A program made the translations under genes and the position numbers. The notes beneath the pieces were generated by a model. The model saw only the letters and a list, made by a program, of their open reading frames with translations. It was not told the DNA's origin and did no database searches. From positions 1-7,814 of the forward strand of contig DJVD01000300.1 of the NCBI GenBank assembly GCA_002440805.1: a stretch of DNA of 7,814 nt, in the 5' to 3' direction. This DNA is from Chloroflexi bacterium UBA6265. Its GTDB lineage: Bacteria > Chloroflexota > Chloroflexia > Thermomicrobiales > UBA6265. Position 1 is the first letter of the stretch. Every line of letters begins with the position of its first letter. Positions 1 through 6,554 of the stretch are shown piece after piece.

Positions 1-1577
1 CAAGTGATGTCGCCACCGCAGCCGATTCCATGGAATCCATGGACACCGCGATGTCGGAAACACCTGACGTGCCCGAAGGCTTTGCGATGATCGTGCAGCC
101 CGATGATCCGGCCGCACTCTCTGCCCAGTTTGTGGAAATGGCAGAAAGCGAGGCCACTGCCAACGAAGGCACGGTGCAAACCGTTGATTACAACGGCGTA
201 ACGATCACCTTCTGGGAATCGGCTGACGACTCCGCTACCGGCACTGCCACAGCTGAAGTCGATGGCACCGTGATCCTGGCCACCCGGGTTTCTGACCTCG
301 AGCCGATCATCGATGCCGCGCAGGGCACCACTGACAACCTGGCGTCGGAGGATGGCTTCAATTCCGTTTACGACAAATTGGAAACCAATGCCCTCGTGTT
401 CGGGTACATGAACCTGGATGAGATGTCGACTGCGGTCCAGAGTGATCCCACCATGGCAGAACTGCTCATGGGCACAACGTTGTCATCGGACCTGGAGTCG
501 GGCAAGGGACATGCCGGCTGGAGCATCTACGCATCCGACGCCGGATTCCACATGGATTCCGTGATGGTCCCGAACGACCCCTCCGCCATCCCTACCGGTG
601 TTGAGTTCACGCCATCGATGGCAGCCTCGATTCCTGCCGATGTCATGATCTTTGCCAACAGCAACAATCTCTATGGCACCGGCATTACGGACTCGATGGG
701 CGCGCTGATGCAGATCGCTCTGGTCGAATCGGCATCGGCTGACCCAGGCGTGGCCACACCTGAAGCAACGCCGACCATCGATGAAACGTGGGCCCTGTTT
801 GAGCAGATGCTTGGGTTCAATCCGGATACCGATCTCATGGCCAAGCTGGATGGCGAATACGCCATGTACGCCGGTGTGTATGATCTTGAATCCGGCATGC
901 CGAATCCTGAATTCCTGTTCGTTTCGGAAACATCCGATCCTGCAACGTTGACGGAAACCACAGCCACGATCACGCAGATGATGACCGAGATGAATGAGGG
1001 CGATTACGAAGTCGGCACCCGCAGTGTTGAAGGCGGCGAACTTACCACGATGACCATGAGCGAAGAATCCACTGGCGGCCTGCCGGTTGTGCTCGAATTC
1101 GGTGTGGTTGACGGTGAGATGGTGATTGGCGTCAATGGCGCGATCGACAAGTACATCGCTGGCGATGCCCCGATGCTGGCCGACGATGAGAACTTCCAGG
1201 CAACGTTCGCCAACCTTCCAAGTGAGAACGTGATGAGCGTCGGCTACCTGAATATCGAGGGCCAGGTTATGCCGCTGCTCGATATGATGGTCGGCATGAT
1301 GGGCACCTCCACAAGCACGCTTGATAATCACGAAGATTGCGCCATGTATGCCACGCAGACAGAAGCGCAAACCGCCTATGATGCAGATCCGTCCAACCTT
1401 TGGTTGCTCGACATGGACTATGACGGCGAAGCCTGCGAGGACTTCTTCAGTGAATCCGCGCCAGTGGCATCGCCGGAGCCGATTGCCAACCAGGTAAACA
1501 TCCCGTCTGCCGGCATGGTGACCTGGAGTGATGGCGACGCTATCTACAGCAATGCCATCCTCGTGATTGGTGACTAG
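1..1577 (+). CDS. DUF3352-type exported protein with two internal repeats and a nested Excalibur calcium-binding module (5' partial)
   Basis: The reading frame is open to the left edge, so the true start lies outside; the Met codon at 30 is only the first in view and residues are numbered from it (515 residues to the TAG). Two repeats are visible, about residues 18-132 and 294-411, sharing the order strand-'DPA(A/T)L'-helix, 'VDG(T/E)(V/M)', an alternating 'AxID' segment, 'GF/NFxxxxxxL', and 'GY(M/L)N'. This pattern resembles DUF3352 proteins, whose function is unknown. Residues 432-473 match the Excalibur pattern: 'DC', 'TQTEAQTAYDADP' and 'DMDYDGEACE' (DxDxDGxxCE). C437 and C469, both in this module, are the only cysteines, which fits a disulfide in an exported protein. 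The chain is acidic and Met-rich, with a linker 'ATPEATPT' at 242-249. A signal peptide or membrane anchor would lie in the missing N terminus. The family call is by pattern only; function is unknown. Confidence 0.75.
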   Translation, partial: SDVATAADSMESMDTAMSETPDVPEGFAMIVQPDDPAALSAQFVEMAESEATANEGTVQTVDYNGVTITFWESADDSATGTATAEVDGTVILATRVSDLEPIIDAAQGTTDNLASEDGFNSVYDKLETNALVFGYMNLDEMSTAVQSDPTMAELLMGTTLSSDLESGKGHAGWSIYASDAGFHMDSVMVPNDPSAIPTGVEFTPSMAASIPADVMIFANSNNLYGTGITDSMGALMQIALVESASADPGVATPEATPTIDETWALFEQMLGFNPDTDLMAKLDGEYAMYAGVYDLESGMPNPEFLFVSETSDPATLTETTATITQMMTEMNEGDYEVGTRSVEGGELTTMTMSEESTGGLPVVLEFGVVDGEMVIGVNGAIDKYIAGDAPMLADDENFQATFANLPSENVMSVGYLNIEGQVMPLLDMMVGMMGTSTSTLDNHEDCAMYATQTEAQTAYDADPSNLWLLDMDYDGEACEDFFSESAPVASPEPIANQVNIPSAGMVTWSDGDAIYSNAILVIGD

Positions 1578-1607
1578 GTTCGCTTCCACGGAAACAGGTT
1601 AATGTGC

Positions 1608-1641
1608 GAGGGTATAGTGACCATAGGGTTGCTATACCCTC
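1608..1641 (+). terminator. Perfect 10-bp inverted repeat after the DUF3352 gene; weak terminator or operator
   Basis: GAGGGTATAG (1608-1617) and CTATACCCTC (1632-1641) are exact reverse complements around a 14-nt loop. The right arm is followed by C and TTTT (1642-1646). It lies 30 nt after the stop of the upstream gene and 31 nt before the M42 start. The short T-run makes a weak intrinsic terminator plausible. The dyad itself contains TATAGT and TATACC, so an operator or promoter element for the M42 gene is an alternative; I could not find a convincing -35 box at proper spacing. Confidence 0.45.
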
Positions 1642-1658
1642 CTTTTGTAACGCAGCGC

Positions 1659-1663
1659 AGGAG
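1659..1663 (+). promoter_or_regulatory. Ribosome binding site of the M42 peptidase gene
   Basis: AGGAG lies 9 nt before ATG 1673 and 6 nt before an adjacent TTG at 1670. Both spacings work; the ATG is taken as the start because it is the commoner codon. The choice changes the product by one residue. Confidence 0.7.
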
Positions 1664-1672
1664 TAAACATTG

Positions 1673-2725
1673 ATGAATCTGGAACTGATGAAAGCGCTCA
1701 CCCAGGCCAATGGCATCCCGTCGATGGAAGATGAAGTTCGCAAGATTGTTGTGAGCGAATTACGCGCGTCGACAGATGACGTCCGGGTGGACATCATGGG
1801 TAACGTCATTGGCCGCATTGCGGGCAAGAGTGGCCCCAAAGTTGCCATGGCTGCCCACATGGATGAGATCGGATTCATCGTCCGCTACATCGACGATTCC
1901 GGCTTCATCCGCCTGCAGCCCGTCGGTGGTTTCGATCCACGAACGCTGGTGGCACAGCGGGTTGCGGTGCATACCCGTAAGCATGGCTCTCTGGTAGGCA
2001 CGCTCATGCCAGGTGTGAAACCGATTCACCTGATGACACCGACTGACAAGAAGGACCTCGAACTCACCGATTTCTTTGTCGACCTGGGAATGCAAACCGA
2101 GGCTGTGAAGGAGCAGGTGCAAATCGGCGACATGGTGACCATGCGGCGCGATTTCGAAGAGATCGGCGACATGGTGATTAGCAAGAGCCTGGACGATCGC
2201 CTCGGGCTGTATGTGATGCTGGAGGCCATCAAGGCTGCGGGCCCGGTCGACGCCGAACTGTACCCGATCGCAACAGTGCAGGAGGAAGTCGGACTGCGCG
2301 GCGCGACGACGGCAGCGTTTGGTGTGCAGCCAGATATCTGCATCGCCATCGATACCACGATTGCCGGCGATATTCCGGGGATGACTGCCGATTCAGCTGT
2401 AACCAGGCTTGGCGCCGGTGCTGCGATCAAGATTTTTGATAGTTCCCAGCTTCCCAACCGCAAATTGGTGGCCCACCTGCAGGAGATCGCCGGGAAATTC
2501 GGGATCCCGCACCAGCTCGAAGTGCTGCCACGGGGCGGCACCGATGCCGGTGCATTTCAGCGCACCAGCGAGGGGGTGGTGACGTGCACGATTTCGATCC
2601 CTTCCCGCTATGTGCACACCGTGAACGAAATGTGCGCCAAGGCCGACATCCAGTCCGCAGTCGATTTGCTCGCCCGATTCCTCCGGGAGGCAGGATCGCG
2701 CAATTACCGCTACGATATGGACTAG
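1673..2725 (+). CDS. M42 family metallopeptidase (FrvX/TET-type aminopeptidase or deblocking aminopeptidase)
   Basis: Zinc/cobalt-type exopeptidase that removes N-terminal residues from peptides in the cytoplasm; characterised relatives form hollow dodecameric (TET) particles. The 350-residue length is normal for the family. Numbered from ATG 1673, the expected active-site residues are present: H62 and D64 in 'AAHMDEIGF', D174 in 'SKSLDDRLG', the catalytic E204 with metal ligand E205 in 'VQEEVGLRG', D227 in 'AIDTT', and H315 in 'SRYVHT'. The 'PVGGFD' and 'PRGGTDAGA' segments also fit M42. No signal peptide is visible, agreeing with a cytoplasmic enzyme. The gene follows an inverted repeat by 31 nt and precedes the binding-protein gene by 89-95 nt on the same strand, so co-transcription is possible. 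Substrate preference cannot be read from sequence; some M42 members were historically annotated as endoglucanases, which is unlikely here. Confidence 0.93.
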   Translation: MNLELMKALTQANGIPSMEDEVRKIVVSELRASTDDVRVDIMGNVIGRIAGKSGPKVAMAAHMDEIGFIVRYIDDSGFIRLQPVGGFDPRTLVAQRVAVHTRKHGSLVGTLMPGVKPIHLMTPTDKKDLELTDFFVDLGMQTEAVKEQVQIGDMVTMRRDFEEIGDMVISKSLDDRLGLYVMLEAIKAAGPVDAELYPIATVQEEVGLRGATTAAFGVQPDICIAIDTTIAGDIPGMTADSAVTRLGAGAAIKIFDSSQLPNRKLVAHLQEIAGKFGIPHQLEVLPRGGTDAGAFQRTSEGVVTCTISIPSRYVHTVNEMCAKADIQSAVDLLARFLREAGSRNYRYDMD

Positions 2726-2769
2726 AACGTAACCAATTCGCTGTGCCTGGCGTTTGAATACACAGAGCG

Positions 2770-2793
2770 TTGTGAAGCGCAGAGCGCGCACAA
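2770..2793 (+). other. Small two-part hairpin between the peptidase and binding-protein genes
   Basis: TTGTG (2770-2774) pairs with CACAA (2789-2793), and inside it GCGC (2777-2780) pairs with GCGC (2784-2787) around an AGA loop, leaving a small internal loop (AA opposite G). No T-run follows directly, so it is not a good terminator. It could be an operator or a leader structure of the downstream gene. The dyad is short and may be chance. Confidence 0.25.
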
Positions 2794-2808
2794 TCATCAC
2801 CCTTTACG

Positions 2809-2813
2809 AGGAG
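2809..2813 (+). promoter_or_regulatory. Ribosome binding site that favours a GTG start for the binding-protein gene
   Basis: AGGAG ends 1 nt before ATG 2815, too close for normal initiation, but 7 nt before the in-frame GTG at 2821. The spacing therefore favours GTG 2821, which shortens the product by two residues. Confidence 0.65.
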
Positions 2814-2820
2814 TATGAAC

Positions 2821-4614
2821 GTGACCTCTTCCCAAACCAAATTCGCCGCTTTCACCGATCTGTTAACAACCGGCCAGGTACCGCGTAATCGCCGCGACCT
2901 GCTGCGCGTATCGGCTTTGGCGGCTGCGGCAGGCAGCCTGCCTGCCAGGGGTATCTTCGCTCGCCAGTCCACTCCGGCATCCAGCCCTGCTGCTGGCACC
3001 GATGCCATCACGCTGCACTTGCCCTTTAACCCTTATGGCCAGCCTGTCTCCACCGATCCCCATCGCACGGTCAACTGGGGTCCTTTCTGGGTGATGCTGC
3101 CGTACGCATGGAGTGGCTTGCTCCGGTTTGACCAGAACGGCGCGGTCGAAGCTGACCTCGCAGAATCCGTGGAGCCAAACGAGGACGGCACCGTGTATAC
3201 GGCCACCTTGCGCGAGGGAATCTCCTTCGCCGATGGCACACCCATCACCGCTGAACATGTCCTCGCCAGCTGGCTTCGCGCCCTCGATTCATCAGCGCTC
3301 TCGCCGATGTCGCGGTTCATGGAACCGATCGTTGGCGCTACCGAGATCGCCAATGGCGAAAATGTCGCCCTCGGAGTAACTGCCAAAGACGAGCGAACGC
3401 TGGAGATCACCCTCACGGCTCCCCTCGCGCACTTCCCCAGTTATCTCGCCACATTCGGTTACGCGGTGGTCCATCCGGAAATCGACAACCTCGAAACACC
3501 GCTGCCTCCAGGGGACGCCTGTTCGGGTGCATGGAAGATCACCAGCGCTTCCGACCAGGAGATCGTGATGGTGCCCAACCCACAGCACTGGAGCGACACG
3601 TCCGCCGATATTGCCGAGATCGTATGGCACATCGCACCTGGTGGTAACACCGACCAGGCGATCCTGGAGTGGTACCAGGAAGGTGCGATCGCCGTAGCCG
3701 ACGCGCCCATCGGGTTGCTTAAAGCCATTCGGGCGGACGATGCCCTGAACGCCGAGCTGGTAGCCATTGGTGACCAGGCCGCCACCATGGTGCTCATGCT
3801 TGATTTCCACCAGCCACCATTCAATGATGTCCGCGCCCGGCGAGCAGTGGTGGCTGCCATCGATCGCCAGGCATGGTGCAAAAATGTACAGCAGCAAACC
3901 TATGTAGTGGCCAATAGCTTCACCCCGCCCGTACTTGCAACCATCGCTGGCTACACGGCACCGACGGATACGTTCGAAGGCGACCCGGCGGCCCTCCTGA
4001 CCGAGGCCGGGGTGGATACCGCCGCATCGGAAACGGAATTGCTCTTTTTCCAACCAGCCACCGATTCGGTTGAATCCATGGAACGCACGTCCGCGTTGAT
4101 CACCATGATCACTGAGGCCACAGGTCTGCAGATCACGCACGACACCGCGCTGACGACCGAACAGATCACTGCGGCACGTCAGGATGCCGGTGGTTTACAG
4201 ATTGCGATGCAGCAGTGGCAACTCGATTCCGACCAACCATCGTTACTGGCCCTGTTCGGGCAAGACAGCCCCTACAACAGCGGTTGGGTGAACTGGGAGC
4301 CAGGCCTGGAAGACAGTGGTGAGTACACACCTGGCGCCGACGCCGCTGCCTACAGCGAGCTTGTTGCCAAGGCAATAGACTCGTTGGATGCCGAGGAGCG
4401 AAACGCAGCCTACGCTGAGGCGGAGGCGCTGCTGCTGAAAAACGCGGTAGTGATTCCGTTGGGGTTCTGGGAGCCGCGTTACCTGCAGAAGCCCTGGCTC
4501 GTCGGGACCAAACAGGGACCGTGGAGTGGATCCACACCGGTGCGAATTGATAGCGAGGTCACCATCGACCGCCAACAGTTGCCCGCCACGCCGCAATCGA
4601 CGCCAGGAGCCTAA
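2821..4614 (+). CDS. ABC transporter substrate-binding protein, family 5 (oligopeptide/dipeptide type), Tat-exported
   Basis: Extracytoplasmic solute receptor of the SBP_bac_5 (OppA/DppA-like) family that would deliver a peptide or similar ligand to an ABC permease. Numbered from GTG 2821 (597 residues), it has a twin-arginine signal: 'RRDLLR' at 24-29, then a hydrophobic Ala/Leu stretch and a likely cut near 'IFA' at 45-47. No lipobox cysteine follows, so lipid anchoring is not supported. A Ser/Thr/Pro/Ala linker (about 50-60) leads into the domain. Family landmarks are 'GLLRF' (99-103), 'LREGISFADGTPITAEHV' (130-147) and 'PPFNDVRARRAVVAAIDR' (332-349), plus the C-terminal 'FWEPRYLQKPW'. The length is at the upper end of the usual range. 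No permease or ATPase gene is adjacent: the next feature is a terminator. Ligand could also be nickel, a sugar or another solute. The ATG at 2815 is the alternative start. Confidence 0.9.
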   Translation: MTSSQTKFAAFTDLLTTGQVPRNRRDLLRVSALAAAAGSLPARGIFARQSTPASSPAAGTDAITLHLPFNPYGQPVSTDPHRTVNWGPFWVMLPYAWSGLLRFDQNGAVEADLAESVEPNEDGTVYTATLREGISFADGTPITAEHVLASWLRALDSSALSPMSRFMEPIVGATEIANGENVALGVTAKDERTLEITLTAPLAHFPSYLATFGYAVVHPEIDNLETPLPPGDACSGAWKITSASDQEIVMVPNPQHWSDTSADIAEIVWHIAPGGNTDQAILEWYQEGAIAVADAPIGLLKAIRADDALNAELVAIGDQAATMVLMLDFHQPPFNDVRARRAVVAAIDRQAWCKNVQQQTYVVANSFTPPVLATIAGYTAPTDTFEGDPAALLTEAGVDTAASETELLFFQPATDSVESMERTSALITMITEATGLQITHDTALTTEQITAARQDAGGLQIAMQQWQLDSDQPSLLALFGQDSPYNSGWVNWEPGLEDSGEYTPGADAAAYSELVAKAIDSLDAEERNAAYAEAEALLLKNAVVIPLGFWEPRYLQKPWLVGTKQGPWSGSTPVRIDSEVTIDRQQLPATPQSTPGA

Positions 4615-4630
4615 CGTAGGAAAACAAAAC

Positions 4631-4665
4631 AAAAGCGGCAGGCCCTTGAGGGCCCGCCGCTTTTT
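4631..4665. terminator. Bidirectional intrinsic terminator between convergent genes
   Basis: AAAAGCGGC (4631-4639) pairs with GCCGCTTTT (4656-4664), and after one A/C mismatch GGCCC (4641-4645) pairs with GGGCC (4650-4654) around a TTGA loop. The + strand ends in TTTTT (4661-4665). On the - strand the stem is followed by a T-rich run, the complement of AAAACAAAACAAAA (4621-4634). It therefore serves both the binding-protein gene, whose stop is 16 nt away, and the GH57 gene, whose stop codon is 11 nt from the other side. Confidence 0.93.
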
Positions 4666-4676
4666 CGCGTACCGGT

Positions 4677-6389
4677 TTAGTTGACGGCCAGCGGCGCCGC
4701 GTTGCCCTGTCGCTCGGCAAAGGCGCGGTAATCGATGGCCGGGAACGGATTGTCCCGATCTTCGAGTGCAGCGAGGCTGCGGGCAGCAGTATCATCCAGC
4801 GACCCTGCCTTCTCGGCAAGATCGGCCATCTGGTTGAAACGCTCGACGTGCTCATTGAATCGCTGAATCGCGTACTCGTTCGCCTGACCCGTCGTGACAA
4901 GGAATGGCCAGTCGGAGCTTTGCAGCAGCAGCAATTCCCGGGCAGCTTGCGAGAGCAATCGTTCCTGGTCGCCCTCGGCATCAGGGAACTCGCCCGCCAG
5001 TTTCTCCATGCGCATTTCGGCATCATGGATAATCGGCCACATCCAACTTGTCTGGTCATTCATCCAGGTGTAATGATTGCCGCCCATGCCCCAGCTGGAT
5101 TCCGGCAAAACCATGACGCTATCGCCGCCATGTTCCTCTACCCAGGCGGATGCGGTGGTGAGATCGACAGTCTGATCTTCAGCGAGCCCGATGAGGACTT
5201 CCTTCAGCCAATCCACCCCCTCGAACCACCAGTGACCAAAGAGTTCGGTATCGTAGTTGCTGGCAATAATGCCGTACTCGCCGGTGTGTTCCTTATTCTC
5301 GCGCAGCAGATCAGACACAAGGCCGACAAAATGCTTCGCGTGGTTCTTCACGCGCACTGCGGCTTCCGCCGGGTCGTAGGCGGGTTTGTTGCCAAGATCG
5401 GTACCTGGCTGGCCAATGCGCCAGTACTGCATGCCGGAGACGCTGTCCTTGCGATGGAATTCTCGATAGAACTCGTCGCCCGGATAACCGAACTGACCGC
5501 TCCATACCTGCTGACCGGTGCGATTGTTACGACCAAGCACCGCAACGCGGCCCGGCTCATCGCCCACCCAGTAGCTTTTGAACGTGGTACCCGGTTGGCT
5601 TTGCTGATCGGCTGGCGCGCTGACCAATTGTCGTCGCGGAACCGCACCGTAAACACCAATGGAATCGCCCGCGGCCTTGCCCACTGGCTTGCCGCCCTCG
5701 ACCGTGTGGGTCTCGGAAAAGAACACGCGAATGCCCTGTTCGCCGAGATAGTTCTCGATACCGGGGCGGGTGACGCCGGTGGCTTCATCCACATAGGCTG
5801 GCCGATAGGCGCACTCCGGCAACCAGATTGCCTTTGGCCGGCGACCAAAGTGACGCTCGTACGCGCTCACCCCTGTCTGGATCTGGGCGAAGATGGACGA
5901 ATCTCGGGACAGCAGCGGCAAATAGCCGTGGGTAGCAGCCGATGTGGAGATCTCAACGAGGCCGCGATCCTGCAGCTTCTTGAGGGAACCGAGCAAATCA
6001 CTGTTGAATCGATCGCGGAAGCTGGTGAGCACGCGGGAGTACCAATGATGGAAATGGATGGCCAGTGCCTTCATTTCTTCATCGCCATCTTCGCTGAAGC
6101 GCTGCACATCCGCGGCGGCCCAGGCGGCACGCTCTTCGGCATACGTGATGAAATGCTCAACGATCAGGGGATCGGCAAGTTGCTCACCCAGAATTGGGGT
6201 GACACTCACCGTGATCCGGTAGTCCACACCCTGCTCCGCGAGATCGTAAAGAGCGTTCCAGAGCGGAACATAGGTTTCAGCGATAGCCTCGTGAACCCAC
6301 TCTTCGCCATGTGGCCACATGCCAGCTTGTCGAGCATAAGGAAGGTGGCTATGTAGCACGAATGTGAATGCACCGTTGGCGTTCGGCAT
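4677..6389 (-). CDS. GH57 family 1,4-alpha-glucan branching enzyme
   Basis: Cuts alpha-1,4-glucan chains and re-attaches the piece through an alpha-1,6 bond, forming branches in glycogen-like polymers in the cytoplasm. The 570-residue product carries the GH57 branching-enzyme signature regions: 'LHSHLPY' (12-18), 'HEAIAETYVPL' (33-43), 'WLPECAY' (189-195) with the expected nucleophile E192, 'QVWS' and 'GYPGDEFYREFHR' (301-313), 'SNYDTELFGHWW' (377-388) with the expected acid D380, and 'MNDQTSWMWPI' (443-453). The C-terminal part has 'SSDWPF' (491-496) and 'EYAIQRFNEHVERF', typical of the helical DUF1957-linked end. On the - strand, TGGAG (6396-6400) sits 6 nt before the ATG. malQ lies 165 nt upstream on the same strand, so the two likely form a glucan cluster. 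The E-to-D spacing (188) is longer than the 169-171 I recall for Thermus and Thermococcus enzymes. An unrelated GH57 amylase is a less likely reading. Confidence 0.92.
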   Translation of the reverse strand: MPNANGAFTFVLHSHLPYARQAGMWPHGEEWVHEAIAETYVPLWNALYDLAEQGVDYRITVSVTPILGEQLADPLIVEHFITYAEERAAWAAADVQRFSEDGDEEMKALAIHFHHWYSRVLTSFRDRFNSDLLGSLKKLQDRGLVEISTSAATHGYLPLLSRDSSIFAQIQTGVSAYERHFGRRPKAIWLPECAYRPAYVDEATGVTRPGIENYLGEQGIRVFFSETHTVEGGKPVGKAAGDSIGVYGAVPRRQLVSAPADQQSQPGTTFKSYWVGDEPGRVAVLGRNNRTGQQVWSGQFGYPGDEFYREFHRKDSVSGMQYWRIGQPGTDLGNKPAYDPAEAAVRVKNHAKHFVGLVSDLLRENKEHTGEYGIIASNYDTELFGHWWFEGVDWLKEVLIGLAEDQTVDLTTASAWVEEHGGDSVMVLPESSWGMGGNHYTWMNDQTSWMWPIIHDAEMRMEKLAGEFPDAEGDQERLLSQAARELLLLQSSDWPFLVTTGQANEYAIQRFNEHVERFNQMADLAEKAGSLDDTAARSLAALEDRDNPFPAIDYRAFAERQGNAAPLAVN

Positions 6390-6554
6390 AGATGACTCCA
6401 GTCTGTGCCCAGCTTGGGCTGAGGTGTTCTGCTGTTGGTTACAAAGGCAACCGAAACGATTAAGCAGCGCTTTATCCCGGCAACTTTGCCTTCGGACATT
6501 ACCTAAGGATACAGAGTTTGCGGGAGGATGCCGAGGCGCGGTTATGCGCCAACA
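6390..6554 (-). other. Spacer between malQ and the branching-enzyme gene, with three short dyads
   Basis: This 165-nt gap holds no plausible gene. Three short inverted repeats are visible: GGCGC/GCGCC (6535-6539 and 6546-6550, 6-nt loop) just after the malQ stop, AAGC/GCTT around a 3-nt centre (6462-6472), and GCCCA/TGGGC around GCT (6407-6419) just upstream of the ribosome binding site. None is followed by a T-run, so I see no intrinsic terminator and read-through from malQ is possible. The gap is long enough for a separate promoter, but I could not identify one with confidence. Confidence 0.4.

Noticed and set aside
483..1589. Long - strand open frame (368 codons) opposite the DUF3352 gene
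   Set aside because: Its product is His/Arg/Cys/Gly-rich without a domain pattern, whereas the + strand shows internal repeats and an Excalibur motif. It is a shadow frame.
2770..2794. TTGTGA with CACAAT as a -35/-10 promoter pair
   Set aside because: The spacer is only 13 nt, too short for a normal sigma-70-type promoter.
2427..3011. - strand open frame spanning the gap between the peptidase and binding-protein genes
   Set aside because: It runs antisense through both genes, is Arg/Ala-rich and has no domain pattern.
3292..4140. - strand open frame (282 codons) opposite the binding-protein gene
   Set aside because: It overlaps the conserved SBP family 5 landmarks on the + strand and its translation looks like antisense shadow.
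4621..4634. AAAACAAAACAAAA as a short tandem repeat
   Set aside because: It is best explained as the T-rich tail of the bidirectional terminator read on the - strand.
4848..6356. Long + strand open frame (502 codons) opposite the GH57 gene
   Set aside because: It lies entirely antisense to a gene with clear GH57 motifs; its translation shows no recognisable domain and a composition expected from the shadow of a GC-rich coding strand.
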